Of a stretch of DNA of 29,210 bases, positions 16,652-24,812 are shown piece by piece. The stretch's first letter is position 1, and each line of letters starts with the position of its first letter. The notes under the pieces are model-generated. The model had not been told where the DNA came from and searched no databases. It saw only the letters and a program-made list of their open reading frames with translations. Position numbers and translations under genes: made by a program. The stretch is from Methanobacteriota archaeon (lineage in GTDB: Archaea; Halobacteriota; Bog-38; Methanoflorentales; Methanoflorentaceae), in contig PMYA01000127.1 in assembly GCA_003170935.1 (NCBI GenBank), forward strand, positions 1-29,210. The letters run 5' to 3'.

Positions 16652-17193
16652 GTGCGCGCACCTAAGCCCTTTTCAACGACATAAATACCATCTTGAAACA
16701 CGCGAGGGTCGCGTCCTTTGATGCGAGTCGCTTGTTCGATGTTGGCAGCGGTTTGCCCGACGTCTTCCTTGTCGATACCCGTAACGACCAGCTCGTCACC
16801 TTGAACAACAACACTTGATCCACCCATGATTCGAGCACTTCTGGGCTTGCGTTCACCCAAAAAGTTGTCGATAGATATAGATCTTCCTTCAACCTTGACC
16901 TGAATCGGGAAGTGTGAGTAGACGAGCTTCAACTTATATTGAAATCCAAAGGCTACCCCGCTCATCATATTGGCGACATGAGAGGCATACGTACCTATAA
17001 TAGACTTCTGAGTTTTCTTGTTGACACTCGACGCAATACATACTTTGTCCTTTTCGACACTAATCTCAATGTTCGGGTACCACAGGTCGCGTTTAAGTGT
17101 TCCGAGAGGGCCTTCCATTTGTATAACTGCGTTATCCACTGTCACCTCAACGCCTGCTACGATGGGAACCTCTTTTTGTATCACTTGAACCAT
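16648..17193 (-). CDS. rpl6: Large-subunit ribosomal protein uL6
   Basis: Binds 23S rRNA near the sarcin-ricin loop and factor-binding site. Two repeated alpha/beta domains are visible: VEVTVDNAVIQMEGPLGTL (residues ~15-33) and the second from VEGRSISIDNFLGERKPR to about residue 165, which holds the conserved C-terminal RNA-binding segment ATRIKGRDPRVFQDGIYV. Length 181 aa, as usual for archaea. GGAGACC lies 5-11 nt before the ATG. It sits between uS8 (9 nt upstream) and eL32 (ATGA overlap). Confidence 0.96.
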   Translation of the reverse strand: MVQVIQKEVPIVAGVEVTVDNAVIQMEGPLGTLKRDLWYPNIEISVEKDKVCIASSVNKKTQKSIIGTYASHVANMMSGVAFGFQYKLKLVYSHFPIQVKVEGRSISIDNFLGERKPRSARIMGGSSVVVQGDELVVTGIDKEDVGQTAANIEQATRIKGRDPRVFQDGIYVVEKGLGART

Positions 17194-17202
17194 GTTGGTC
17201 TC

Positions 17203-17595
17203 CTAGTAGCAGTAAGCGATGAGTTTTCCTCCGATACCACGTTCTCGAGCTTCGACGTGAGTGATTATACCTGCGGAAGTCGTCAGTATTAGAAAGCCAA
17301 AATTGCGCGCCGGCAAGTACCGTTGTTCCCATCGCTCTAGATCAGTAGTTTGAACGGAAAATCGCGGTTTAATGGCTCCACATTTATTAATATTGCCAAT
17401 CAGCGTGATTTTAAATATACCTGTTTTCCCATCTTCGATGAGCTCATAATCGCCGATGTAGTTTCCTTGCTGCATAACCCGAAGCACATTACCAATGAGC
17501 TTTGAAACTGGCTTAATACAACATTGACTTTTTCCGACGCCTTCAGCGTTTTTAATCGATGAAAGAGCGTTTGCGAGCGGATCTAGCAAGACCAT
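17203..17595 (-). CDS. rps8: Small-subunit ribosomal protein uS8
   Basis: Primary 16S-rRNA-binding protein of the small-subunit platform. The N-terminus [18 protein letters not shown] is the archaeal/eukaryotic signature, [12 protein letters not shown] is in the middle, and the C-terminal [20 protein letters not shown] matches the conserved RNA-binding half, which ends [11 protein letters not shown]. Length 130 aa, exactly typical. A GAGGTGAC ribosome site, overlapping the uS14 stop codon, precedes the ATG, so the two genes are coupled. Confidence 0.97.
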   Translation of the reverse strand: MVLLDPLANALSSIKNAEGVGKSQCCIKPVSKLIGNVLRVMQQGNYIGDYELIEDGKTGIFKITLIGNINKCGAIKPRFSVQTTDLERWEQRYLPARNFGFLILTTSAGIITHVEARERGIGGKLIAYCY

Positions 17596-17607
17596 TCTTA
17601 TGTCACC

Positions 17608-17751
17608 TCAGTTGTACTTCGAGAACTGCATATCGCTGGCAATCTCTCTGAAGCACTGTCTGCAGAGATAAATATCATACTTACTAACCAGGCCCTGTTT
17701 ACGTCCACAGCGCCTACATTGATGTGCCTCACGCCGCGTTTTTTCTGCCAT
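17608..17751 (-). CDS. rps14: Small-subunit ribosomal protein uS14, zinc-binding form
   Basis: A 47-codon gene that fills the gap between uL5 and uS8. Its translation begins [20 protein letters not shown] and ends [14 protein letters not shown]. Cys12, Cys15, Cys30 and Cys33 form the CX2C...CX2C zinc site, and [11 protein letters not shown] plus [10 protein letters not shown] are the uS14 signature. It is a few residues shorter than most archaeal uS14 (~50-56), but the motif set is complete. The ATG overlaps the uL5 stop as TAATG. Its stop overlaps the ribosome site of uS8. It is easy to miss with a 60-codon length cutoff. Confidence 0.96.
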   Translation of the reverse strand: MAEKTRREAHQCRRCGRKQGLVSKYDIYLCRQCFREIASDMQFSKYN

Positions 17752-18290
17752 TATCCCAACACCACGTTGTAATTGTCTTGTAGAAAAGCGATTGCTTCCT
17801 CGCGTGTAACCCTATGCCGAATCGGAATACGACGTTGTGCTGTGTGGCGCCGCGCGACGCGGTAGCCTGGCTTCTTGAGTGCGACAATAACGTCCATGCC
17901 GAATATGCCTATTTGAGGGTCATACGTCATTCCTGAGAAGTCTGTATGATCGGCGATGCCAAACGAAACATTGCCATTATCATCAAACTGATATTCGTTC
18001 ACGAAATTCTGCCTAGTTTCAAGTGCGCTATGGAGAAACGTGCTCGCTCTTTTACTTCGCAGAGTCGTTTTACAGCCTATGTCCTGCCCCTTCCTTATTC
18101 CAAATATCGGCTGCGTTTTCTTGGCCGACGTTCGCACGGTTGCTTGTCCTGTAAGAACTCTGACGATATTCTCCGCATTGATCAGCTTTTGTCCCCCTTC
18201 ACCGACACTGATATGAACGACTACTTTGTCGAGTGTCGGCGTCGTCATGGGGTTTTCACCGAGAGCTCGCACCGCTTGGCCATCAGCCAC
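17751..18290 (-). CDS. rpl5: Large-subunit ribosomal protein uL5
   Basis: Central-protuberance protein that contacts 5S rRNA and the P-site t[20 protein letters not shown] (~20-36), then [20 protein letters not shown] and [11 protein letters not shown], are the archaeal/eukaryotic uL5 signature; [20 protein letters not shown] is the conserved mid-region. Length 179 aa, typical. The start is GTG at 18290, 2 nt past the eS4 stop, with GGTGGTGG from the end of eS4 as ribosome site; an in-frame ATG at codon 15 would cut into the conserved N-terminus region and is less likely. Its stop overlaps uS14. Confidence 0.96.
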   Translation of the reverse strand: MADGQAVRALGENPMTTPTLDKVVVHISVGEGGQKLINAENIVRVLTGQATVRTSAKKTQPIFGIRKGQDIGCKTTLRSKRASTFLHSALETRQNFVNEYQFDDNGNVSFGIADHTDFSGMTYDPQIGIFGMDVIVALKKPGYRVARRHTAQRRIPIRHRVTREEAIAFLQDNYNVVLG

Positions 18291-18292
18291 GC

Positions 18293-18964
18293 TTAGCCAC
18301 CACCGTTACCAATGACAAAGACATAATCTCCTATCGTTTCAAATTGTATGTCACCGTGTTCAATTCGTGCCATGTTCGGACGCGAGCTCGCTACCTTTTT
18401 TAGTTCCACTATCGTGCCCGTTTCACCTGAATGCTTACCCCCAACAATCATTGCCTTGTTGCCGGCTTTGCGCTCATAATGTCCGATAATTTCGTAATTA
18501 GGTAGTGAAAACATTAGTGAGTCCCCAGTGCCATATTTTTCCTCGAGAATCACGTTGGTCCCGTCGTGGAAGTTGTATTGCAGTTTGCCCCCTTTCACGA
18601 CCGTTATGTTGTCGATTCGGACAAGCTTACGCTTCGCTTCCTCATCACTAATCTCAGTAAGTTGATACTTTCCACGTGGATTGGGCAACATACGATAGTG
18701 TTTGCCTGCAGCGGCGACTATATCAAACAGTCCGACTTGAGCCTTATACTTCTTTACAATGCGTCCATTCACCGTGACATTTCCGCTGTGTAAAATACGC
18801 TTCGCCTCTTTAGCGTTGTCAGCAAGGTGTAAGAGGTCCCTAAGGACAACTAATATCGGAACTGCATCTCTCGAATGTGCACCAGGAGACGCAGCTACAA
18901 CCCACTTATGTCTCTTTTTGGCGATTGGCCAACTCTTCGGTGCTGAGATCCGTTTTTGATGCAC
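18293..18964 (-). CDS. rps4e: Small-subunit ribosomal protein eS4
   Basis: Archaea/eukaryote-specific small-subunit protein. HQKRISAPKSWPI opens the protein, followed by an S4-type RNA-binding segment (~40-105, with RILHSGNVTVNGRIVKKYKA) and a C-terminal KOW domain (GNKAMIVGGKHSGETGTIV). I choose the GTG at 18964 rather than the GTG nine bases upstream: it gives an N-terminus matching family members that begin with HQKR, and GAGGGTGGAT is ideally spaced from it; the protein is then 223 aa. With this start it misses overlapping uL24 by one base. The tail ends with three glycines just before the uL5 start. Confidence 0.93.
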   Translation of the reverse strand: MHQKRISAPKSWPIAKKRHKWVVAASPGAHSRDAVPILVVLRDLLHLADNAKEAKRILHSGNVTVNGRIVKKYKAQVGLFDIVAAAGKHYRMLPNPRGKYQLTEISDEEAKRKLVRIDNITVVKGGKLQYNFHDGTNVILEEKYGTGDSLMFSLPNYEIIGHYERKAGNKAMIVGGKHSGETGTIVELKKVASSRPNMARIEHGDIQFETIGDYVFVIGNGGG

Positions 18965-18965
18965 G

Positions 18966-19319
18966 CTATCCACCCTCTCGTTTGCTCATTCGGCTCTTGT
19001 CCTTGAGTTCAAGTTTAGTCACTATCACGTTTGACGGATGAATAGGTCTTGATACTTCAGATCCATCGGCCTTGTGCACCGTCACCCCATCTACTTCTAT
19101 GGTTTCGTCCTTAAGATTGACCTTCGCTACCTTTCCTTCCCGATCGCGAAAATCCCCGCGAAGAACCTTTATTGTGTCCCCTTTTCGTATCTGAACGTTT
19201 CGAAGCTTATATTTGTCTGCAAGCTTCTTTTCCAGACGGGCGTGCATATACTTCTGACGCACGTGGAGGGGGGCAATAAATCGTGCCTTCCGCTGTTTTC
19301 TCGGTTGCCCAGAACTCAC
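18966..19319 (-). CDS. rpl24: Large-subunit ribosomal protein uL24
   Basis: Early-assembly 23S-binding protein near the tunnel exit. QPRKQRKARFIAPLHVRQK is the archaeal/eukaryotic N-terminal signature and KGDTIKVLRGDFRDREGKV is the KOW domain. Three alternative starts lie in frame: TTG 19331, GTG 19328 and GTG 19319. I prefer 19319 (117 aa), because SSGQPRKQRK matches the usual length before the signature and GGTGA lies about 5-9 nt upstream; the start is uncertain by four codons. It ends just before the eS4 start. Confidence 0.93.
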   Translation of the reverse strand: MSSGQPRKQRKARFIAPLHVRQKYMHARLEKKLADKYKLRNVQIRKGDTIKVLRGDFRDREGKVAKVNLKDETIEVDGVTVHKADGSEVSRPIHPSNVIVTKLELKDKSRMSKREGG

Positions 19320-19340
19320 TCTATTCACCAATCTGATCCC

Positions 19341-19739
19341 TCACACTATAATTTGGGCAATTGAAGCAATCTTACCAAAACGTTCCGCGACTTCACGAGC
19401 GACGGGCCCCTTGATCTCTGTTCCGCGGGGCTCCCCGTTGTCGTCCGTTATGACGGCTGCGTTGTCTTCAAACTTAACCCTTGTACCTTCAGGCCTTCTG
19501 AATTCCTTTTTCTGTCGCACAATAACGGCCCTGAGGATTTGTCGCCGCATATCGGGCGCCCCTTTCTTGACCGATACGACTACCATCTCACCTAATCCCG
19601 CTTTGGGTTGTCGCTTCTTGACCCCTCGATACTTTTTGACGGCGATAATTTCCAGAGTCCGTGCCCCCGTGTTGTCTACGCAGTCAAGTCGCGAGCTCGT
19701 TGCTAGAGATCGTGGAATTTTTGACTTTAAACTCTTCAT
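19341..19739 (-). CDS. rpl14: Large-subunit ribosomal protein uL14
   Basis: Large-subunit protein at the subunit interface (intersubunit bridge), contacting elongation-factor sites. [20 protein letters not shown] (~19-38) and [20 protein letters not shown] (~43-62) are the family signatures; the C-terminus ends with [20 protein letters not shown] as in archaeal uL14. Length 132 aa, typical. The ATG overlaps the uS17 stop as ATGA. About 20 nt separate it from uL24. Confidence 0.97.
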   Translation of the reverse strand: MKSLKSKIPRSLATSSRLDCVDNTGARTLEIIAVKKYRGVKKRQPKAGLGEMVVVSVKKGAPDMRRQILRAVIVRQKKEFRRPEGTRVKFEDNAAVITDDNGEPRGTEIKGPVAREVAERFGKIASIAQIIV

Positions 19740-20056
19740 AGTACCTGAATCACCACGAATGACTTAGTTTTGGACAACGGCCGACACTCAGCCAAGCTCA
19801 CGCGGTCTCCCGTTTTTGCCGCGATGCAATCTGGATTGTGAGCGTGCAATTTCGACCGCCTTTTTTCGTATCTTTCATATTTCTGGATATATTTGAGGTA
19901 CTCTCGTTGCACGACAACGGTTCGCGCTGCCTTGTCGCTGACAACCTTTCCGTCCATCAGTTGTCCGCGTACTGAAAGCGTGCCGTGAAAGGGACAATTG
20001 GTGTCGTCGCATTGCTTTGTAGGGGGGACTACCTGAAATCCGATGTCAGTTCTCAT
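19736..20056 (-). CDS. rps17: Small-subunit ribosomal protein uS17
   Basis: Small-subunit assembly protein with an OB fold. [17 protein letters not shown] (~16-32) is the archaeal/eukaryotic N-terminal region with its conserved CPFHG, followed by [20 protein letters not shown] and the C-terminal [18 protein letters not shown], present in all uS17. Length 106 aa, usual for archaea. A strong CAGGTGA ribosome site lies 4-10 nt before the ATG. It begins 3 nt after the Rpp29 stop. Confidence 0.97.
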   Translation of the reverse strand: MRTDIGFQVVPPTKQCDDTNCPFHGTLSVRGQLMDGKVVSDKAARTVVVQREYLKYIQKYERYEKRRSKLHAHNPDCIAAKTGDRVSLAECRPLSKTKSFVVIQVL

Positions 20057-20059
20057 ATT

Positions 20060-20350
20060 TCACCTGTTGTGCCATTTTCGAAGCCTTTTCGTGACGCGAT
20101 CCTCAGGCCGTCCGACGACCAGACCTCCATCTATGATAACCTTATTACTTTCTGGCAACCTGAATTCAAATGTGTTGCCGTGCTTAGCGGTCTTTTTTTC
20201 ACGACCGCCGCTTTCCAACGTGAAGAGGTTTCTGCTTTCGTCAATTATACGACCACTCAGGCCAATGTTGTCCCTGTTGGTACTCTTCACCACAGTCGCA
20301 TATAGGCCAATCAGCTCGTGATTTACGAAATTTTGACGATCAATTGTCAT
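20060..20350 (-). CDS. rnp1: Ribonuclease P protein component 1 (Rpp29/Pop4 homologue)
   Basis: Protein subunit of archaeal RNase P, which trims the 5' leader of tRNA precursors; it pairs with Rpp21 on the RNA subunit. FVNHELIGLYATVVKSTN (~8-25), then GLSGRIIDESRNLFTLES with the conserved Sm-like strand pattern, and FEFRLPESNKVIIDGGLVVG near the C-terminus are the family signature, ending with a short basic helix RPEDRVTKRLRKW. Length 96 aa, typical. GGTG lies 5-8 nt before the ATG. Its position between uL29 and uS17 is normal for archaea, but the aIF1 gene often found next to it is missing. Confidence 0.94.
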   Translation of the reverse strand: MTIDRQNFVNHELIGLYATVVKSTNRDNIGLSGRIIDESRNLFTLESGGREKKTAKHGNTFEFRLPESNKVIIDGGLVVGRPEDRVTKRLRKWHNR

Positions 20351-20357
20351 CTAGCAC

Positions 20358-20576
20358 CTATACTAGTCCTTCCGGCTTCTTTTTGTCCTCGTTAATGATC
20401 GTGCGAATTCGAGCAATGGTCCGTCGAAGTTCCTTTGATCTTCCCGGATTTTCTGGAGCGCCTCCGGCAGAAACAAGCGCTCTTTCTCTCAAGAGCTCCG
20501 CAATCAGATCGCTAAGCTGCTTGCGACGTTCATCCGGTTTCATCTTGCGTATCTCTTGGCTCCTCAATATTGCCAT
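20358..20576 (-). CDS. rpl29: Large-subunit ribosomal protein uL29
   Basis: Small helical protein at the tunnel exit, close to the signal-recognition-particle docking site. [20 protein letters not shown] is the archaeal N-terminus and the C-terminal helix contains [19 protein letters not shown] choose ATG 20576 (72 aa, family ~65-72): an upstream in-frame start at 20597 would add seven unconserved residues, and GAGGTCG precedes 20576. With this start the gene still overlaps the end of uS3 by 47 nt, an unusually long overlap. Confidence 0.94.
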   Translation of the reverse strand: MAILRSQEIRKMKPDERRKQLSDLIAELLRERALVSAGGAPENPGRSKELRRTIARIRTIINEDKKKPEGLV

Positions 20577-21192
20577 GTGATTCGACCTCTTCGTCAACTT
20601 GTTCCACTAGTCGTATGTCATCGGGAAGTCTGACTCCCGGGGGCACGATAAAAACTTTGACCCCGATGATGCCAAGCTTTCGTTTTGCCACGGCGTAGCC
20701 TTTCATTACTAGGTCCTCTGAAGGCTTTCCGCAATGTTTTATGTATCCCGCTAGAAACTTCTCCGTCCGTGATCGCGGGCCTGTAATTTTTCCTGCCAGA
20801 ATTACCTCACATCCAAGCGCGCCGGCGTCCATAACCCGCTGTAGCGTAGATTGGCCGGCCTTTCGGAAGTACCAACCACGCTCAAGCGCGTTGGCTAACC
20901 GATGCGCCATTATTTGGGCATTTAGCTCAGGAACCTCAATCTCTTGAACGTCGAGCTGCGGGTTGTCGAGCTTGAAACTTGCATCGAGCTCCCTGGTAAC
21001 CCTTCGGATCGTTTTACCGCTTTTACCAATGATCATACCAGGTTTCTCTGCATATATGGTAATGTGCGTTCCAATGGGAGTGCGATTAATCTCCATACCA
21101 CCGTAGCCTGCGCGCTCCAGTTCCCGGTTGAAGTACTCATTCATTTGAGACCGCTTCAAGCCCTCCTCTATGAATTTCTTTTCAATCCCCAT
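20530..21192 (-). CDS. rps3: Small-subunit ribosomal protein uS3
   Basis: Small-subunit head protein at the mRNA entry channel. [20 protein letters not shown] (residues 2-21) is the archaeal N-terminus; the KH domain carries [18 protein letters not shown] near residues 52-69 with its GxxG loop, and [20 protein letters not shown] (~128-147) is the C-terminal signature. Length 220 aa. The acidic tail after ~residue 200 (VDEEVESHG...) is not conserved and its last ~15 codons are shared with the start of uL29 in another frame. The gene starts inside the last bases of uL22. Confidence 0.96.
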   Translation of the reverse strand: MGIEKKFIEEGLKRSQMNEYFNRELERAGYGGMEINRTPIGTHITIYAEKPGMIIGKSGKTIRRVTRELDASFKLDNPQLDVQEIEVPELNAQIMAHRLANALERGWYFRKAGQSTLQRVMDAGALGCEVILAGKITGPRSRTEKFLAGYIKHCGKPSEDLVMKGYAVAKRKLGIIGVKVFIVPPGVRLPDDIRLVEQVDEEVESHGNIEEPRDTQDETG

Positions 21193-21652
21193 TTGTTGAC
21201 TCCTGCAGCACTATCTCAACGGTTACCGTATCCGTATTCTTTGCGGTAGCGCGGCCCATCGCACGGGGCATTCGTCCTTCAATGACACGACCACGTCTCG
21301 CCAGACTGTGGACAATGAACATTTGCTCCGTATCGAGCCCTTGGTATTCAGCATTCGCTTCAGCGTTTCTCAAGACTGTCAATATCTCTCGAGCTGCTTT
21401 TTGCGGGTAACGCCCTGCATCCCATCCGTGCATTCCCGCTCGGTGTCCTATTCCCGAATTATGGCGCTTGAAAGGTACCGGCGTCTCCATCTTCGTAACC
21501 GCTTCCAGATAGGATTTACCCTCTGCGAGAGACTTTCCACGCAGCTCCCTGCAGATTTCCACGCAATGTTTAGGCGATACGTGCAGTTCATGCCCCTGTG
21601 AACGGGAGGTTTTTTCCTTCTGAAACTCTGCCGAATACGTTGTGAATGCCAT
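21182..21652 (-). CDS. rpl22: Large-subunit ribosomal protein uL22
   Basis: Its long beta-hairpin lines the peptide exit tunnel. [19 protein letters not shown] (~25-43) is the core helix, [20 protein letters not shown] is the archaeal/eukaryotic insertion, and the C-terminal [20 protein letters not shown] holds the tunnel hairpin with the conserved PRAMGRA. Length 156 aa, usual for archaea. It begins 4 nt after uS19 with GTGA just upstream, and its end overlaps uS3 by 11 nt. Confidence 0.96.
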   Translation of the reverse strand: MAFTTYSAEFQKEKTSRSQGHELHVSPKHCVEICRELRGKSLAEGKSYLEAVTKMETPVPFKRHNSGIGHRAGMHGWDAGRYPQKAAREILTVLRNAEANAEYQGLDTEQMFIVHSLARRGRVIEGRMPRAMGRATAKNTDTVTVEIVLQESTNGD

Positions 21653-21656
21653 TATA

Positions 21657-22067
21657 TCACTTCAGCGGAACATATCTACTCGATCGCGTGGCCCCGACCC
21701 CAGCACTGCCGTGCGATACCCGTTTCCTTGTCAACGCATATTCACCAAGGTAATGCCCAATCATTTCCGGCATTATCTCAAAGCTAGCGAATGTTTTTCC
21801 ATCGTGCACTCCGATGGTGGTGCCAACCATTTCAGGAAGAACTATCATGTCCCTTTGGTGGGTCCGGATCGCTTTTCCGTCTCGTATTTTCTGTAAAAGC
21901 TTTTTTTGATCTTCCGTGAGCTCTCTTTTCAGCTTTCGGCGTTGCCGTGCAGGAAAGAGCTGAGTTAGTCCATCAAGATCCATATCCTTGAGCTCCTCAA
22001 GAGAGTGACCCCTGTACGAGAACTCTTCCTTTCTGCGAGGCGCTTCGACTTTTCGTCTCTTAGCCAT
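21657..22067 (-). CDS. rps19: Small-subunit ribosomal protein uS19
   Basis: Small-subunit head protein that contacts the A-site tRNA and uS13. [20 protein letters not shown] is the archaeal/eukaryotic N-terminal extension, [20 protein letters not shown] is the start of the conserved domain (~69-88), and [20 protein letters not shown] is the family C-terminal signature. Length 136 aa, typical. A GGTGAATG ribosome site precedes the ATG, 23 nt after the uL2 stop. Confidence 0.97.
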   Translation of the reverse strand: MAKRRKVEAPRRKEEFSYRGHSLEELKDMDLDGLTQLFPARQRRKLKRELTEDQKKLLQKIRDGKAIRTHQRDMIVLPEMVGTTIGVHDGKTFASFEIMPEMIGHYLGEYALTRKRVSHGSAGVGATRSSRYVPLK

Positions 22068-22090
22068 TCATTCACCAGCCCTAAGTTTTG

Positions 22091-22804
22091 TTATCGTTTA
22101 CCCGTACGTCGTGCAGCTATGCTGCCAACTTTCCGACCCGGGGGCGCGTTGCGACTAACTGTTTTTGGACGACCCGGGTGTTGCCAACCGCCGCCGCCAA
22201 ATGGGTGATCGACTACGTTCATAGCAACTCCACTTACTCTAGGATATTTTGCAGCTCTTGAACGAAGTTTATGGAATTTCTTGCCTGCTTTGACAAATGG
22301 TTTGTCAAGGCGACCTCCGCCCGCAACCGTTCCTATCATAGCGCGGCAATGAGGGTGTAACCATTTCATTTCCCCACTGGGGAGCTGTACCACCGTTTTT
22401 TGCACATCGTGTGCGACAAGCATCGCGTACACACCAGACGCTCGTGCGAAACAACCTCCGTCACCTGGTTGCGATTCAATATTGCAGATTGGGACCCCTT
22501 CGGGGATTTCAGCAAGCGGCAGGATGTTGCCCGCCTTGATCTCCGCCGATGCTCCACACGCAATCTCATCGCCTACGCATAGGCCTTCCGGTATCAGTAC
22601 TAAGCGCTCAGTCCCATCCGCTAACTGAACCCGCCCGATTGGAGCGCTCCGAGCAGGGTCGTGTAACACTTCAACTACGCGGGCTTTTACGGTCTCGTTC
22701 TTGTCAGCTTTGATAAGTTTCAAGGCCGCCTTGTAGCGGTGAGAAGGTGCACGATAGGTCGGCGTGCCCTTCCCTCGATTTTGCGATATAATCCTCTTCC
22801 CCAC
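22091..22804 (-). CDS. rpl2: Large-subunit ribosomal protein uL2
   Basis: Among the most conserved large-subunit proteins, needed for subunit joining and close to the peptidyl-transferase centre. [20 protein letters not shown] is the archaeal N-terminus; [20 protein letters not shown] (~110-129) and the loop [20 protein letters not shown] (~195-214) with its conserved His are the signatures. Length 237 aa, typical. The start is GTG with AGGGGGT upstream. It begins 12 nt after uL23. Confidence 0.97.
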   Translation of the reverse strand: MGKRIISQNRGKGTPTYRAPSHRYKAALKLIKADKNETVKARVVEVLHDPARSAPIGRVQLADGTERLVLIPEGLCVGDEIACGASAEIKAGNILPLAEIPEGVPICNIESQPGDGGCFARASGVYAMLVAHDVQKTVVQLPSGEMKWLHPHCRAMIGTVAGGGRLDKPFVKAGKKFHKLRSRAAKYPRVSGVAMNVVDHPFGGGGWQHPGRPKTVSRNAPPGRKVGSIAARRTGKR

Positions 22805-22816
22805 AGCACGACCCCC

Positions 22817-23062
22817 TTAGAAGATACCAAGTCTAGACGCTATTTCTTCGGCAGAATCATCGCTCGAAAGCGTAATAGTAGCTTTCTTGAACCCTTTTGG
22901 CGTGACAAGCGTCTTCACGTCGACAACTGTCACTTCATAGATCTCTTCTACCGCTTTCTTTATGTCGTCTTTTGTATCTTCCACATCGACGATGAAAGTA
23001 AGCTTGTTCTCTCTGTCAAGCTGAGCCGTCGCCTTTTCTGTGACATACGCATATTTCAGCAT
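22817..23062 (-). CDS. rpl23: Large-subunit ribosomal protein uL23
   Basis: Tunnel-exit protein and docking point for SRP and the Sec channel. YAYVTEKATAQLDRENKLTF near the N-terminus, VEDTKDDIKKAVEEIYEVTV and DVKTLVTPKGFKKATITLS form the complete family domain. I choose ATG 23062: it gives 81 aa, the archaeal norm, and leaves a 4-nt gap to uL4; an upstream in-frame ATG at 23086 would add eight residues (MPWEKVRV) and lies inside the end of uL4. AAAAGGTTAGAG precedes the chosen start. Confidence 0.94.
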   Translation of the reverse strand: MLKYAYVTEKATAQLDRENKLTFIVDVEDTKDDIKKAVEEIYEVTVVDVKTLVTPKGFKKATITLSSDDSAEEIASRLGIF

Positions 23063-23066
23063 GACT

Positions 23067-23810
23067 CTAACCTTTTCCCACGGCATTTATCGCCGATTGC
23101 GTCCATAGTGCAAGTCTCCCGGCGTGAGTGCCTGGCGCCAGAAGCTCAACGTTTAACTTATCCACAGTTATTACGTCAACTCCAGGAAGATTACGTGCTG
23201 CTAATACCGGTTTTAAACTTATAATAAGGATGCTCTTCTTGTTTTTGTAGCGTCGGCCGCGCCGCTTACCTTTCCCGGCACGCACGTGTTTACCGCGTTT
23301 AGCTTTATCCACGTCTTGCCAGACGTTGAGCGCAGCCAAAACTACAGCGATTTGCCGAGTAGATGCCAAGTCTTCGAAGGCATCCTCTACGATGAGTGGA
23401 AGCGTTGCGTCAAACCGGTGCCCTCGCGCCTTAACCAAATCAGGATTTGCGGTGGCTGCGATTGCAGACCTTATCGCTCTATGCTTCTCCTTTTTATTTA
23501 TCTTCTCTACAAAAACCCTCGCGACAGACGGCGGATGCGCCCTTCTTCCACCTACGGCTTGTGGCACCCTCGCAACTCTACTCGAGTTCTTTAAACGTGG
23601 AACTTGTGCGACCCCGCGGCCAGAGCCCCATGAGTCGGCTGAGGTCTTAAGGCCTGCCGTACGCTGCGGCCCGTATGCTTGCCTCCGATTTGCCTGTGAG
23701 ACAACGACGGCCTTTTTTATGAGATCTGGACGATAAGATTCCTCGAAAAGCTCGGGAAGGGCGACTTTCTTTTTAGTTTTCCCCTTCAGGCTTAGCACTC
23801 GACCTTCCAT
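23067..23810 (-). CDS. rpl4: Large-subunit ribosomal protein uL4
   Basis: Its extended loop lines the exit tunnel; in bacteria it can also control its own operon. LPELFEESYRPDLIKKAVVV is the archaeal N-terminus, GSGRGVAQVPRLKNSSRVAR and GGRRAHPPSVA (~60-95) form the tunnel loop, and the C-terminal half contains the GKGKRRGRRYKNKKS archaeal segment and ITVDKLNVELLAPGTHAGRL. Length 247 aa, normal for archaea. Its ATG follows the uL3 stop immediately (TAGATG). Confidence 0.96.
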   Translation of the reverse strand: MEGRVLSLKGKTKKKVALPELFEESYRPDLIKKAVVVSQANRRQAYGPQRTAGLKTSADSWGSGRGVAQVPRLKNSSRVARVPQAVGGRRAHPPSVARVFVEKINKKEKHRAIRSAIAATANPDLVKARGHRFDATLPLIVEDAFEDLASTRQIAVVLAALNVWQDVDKAKRGKHVRAGKGKRRGRRYKNKKSILIISLKPVLAARNLPGVDVITVDKLNVELLAPGTHAGRLALWTQSAINAVGKG

Positions 23811-24803
23811 CTATCTCACTCCTTGCTTCGACTGAAGGCTGATATAGCTCAGCTCCGGAGTCGCTTGCACGTTCTTTTTTGGCCTGCTTGCGTTTCTCAT
23901 CCTAACAAGCCTCTTGGAAGGTCCAGGAATCGACCCGTGGATGAGGACATATGCGCCTTTAACGGCCCCATATCCTATAAATCCGCCCGCGGGCGTTACT
24001 GTGCTTCCGTCCGACCCGATCTGAAGAATTCGTTTGTTATACTCTGTTCTTTGCTGATAGCCCATCTGGCCAAGTTGGGGAACCGTCCATCTCACTCGCG
24101 CAGGGTTCCAAGGACCAAGATTCCCGATGTGGCGCCCCTTGCCACCCCTGAAAGCCTTTCTATCCTGGATGGTAACACCCCACCTTTTGACCGGCCCCTG
24201 CACACCCTTTCCCTTTGTTACTGCGGTGACGTCGATGAGCACGCCTTCCTTAAAGACGTTGGCTGCCTCGATTTCCTTTCCGAGCGTACCCTGCGCAAAT
24301 GAATACGCAGCATTTACGTCGTCCCCACCGACGGGCATTTCCATGAGCTCAGGTTTCTTCTTGGGTATCCCACTAACGGCCGCTGGCGAGGTGTGCACCA
24401 GCACCCTGATCTCGTCAGCACCGTCTATACTCCCTGCATCAAGTGCCCCCTTCTTTGGAAGCGGTCTCAGCTTTGCCAGATTCTCACTGATGTTGCTGGC
24501 CCATGTTTCGAGCACAACTCGCTTTCCGTACGACGTCTTTTGGTACGCTCGTAGGGCCGCTATTTTCATTGGTGGAGTCTCTACGACAGTGACGGGCACA
24601 CTTATCTCCAAACCCGCTGTTGGACTAGTGGGAGTTTCATCGACTATTATAACGTGCGTCATCCCTGCTTTGTAACCTGCGAATCCCTGAACTTGTGGTT
24701 CGTCTTGCTGCGGCCACGAACGGATTCTCGGTATTTCGCTCTTCGCCCTCTTTCGCGGGCTATAAGCGAGTGATCCGCGCCTTGGACGATGTCTTTTTGT
24801 CAT
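23811..24803 (-). CDS. rpl3: Large-subunit ribosomal protein uL3
   Basis: Early-binding large-subunit protein whose internal extension reaches the peptidyl-transferase centre. KRHRPRRGSLAYSPRKRA is the archaeal/eukaryotic N-terminus; VTKGKGVQGPVKRWGV (~196-211), then GGKGRHIGNLGPWNPARVRW and GQMGYQQRTEYNKRILQIG, form the conserved core and extension. Length 330 aa, as in other archaea. A GTGAGGTAAAC ribosome site lies just before the ATG. It is the first ribosomal gene of the operon, 9 nt after the SPOUT methyltransferase gene. Confidence 0.97.
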   Translation of the reverse strand: MTKRHRPRRGSLAYSPRKRAKSEIPRIRSWPQQDEPQVQGFAGYKAGMTHVIIVDETPTSPTAGLEISVPVTVVETPPMKIAALRAYQKTSYGKRVVLETWASNISENLAKLRPLPKKGALDAGSIDGADEIRVLVHTSPAAVSGIPKKKPELMEMPVGGDDVNAAYSFAQGTLGKEIEAANVFKEGVLIDVTAVTKGKGVQGPVKRWGVTIQDRKAFRGGKGRHIGNLGPWNPARVRWTVPQLGQMGYQQRTEYNKRILQIGSDGSTVTPAGGFIGYGAVKGAYVLIHGSIPGPSKRLVRMRNASRPKKNVQATPELSYISLQSKQGVR

Positions 24804-24812
24804 TAGTTTACC

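Noticed and set aside
24127..24675. Long antisense ORF (182 codons) within uL3, and similar antisense ORFs in uS5, SecY and CobS
   Set aside because: They mirror strongly conserved genes, have biased Ser/Pro-rich composition and no family features; they are frame shadows.
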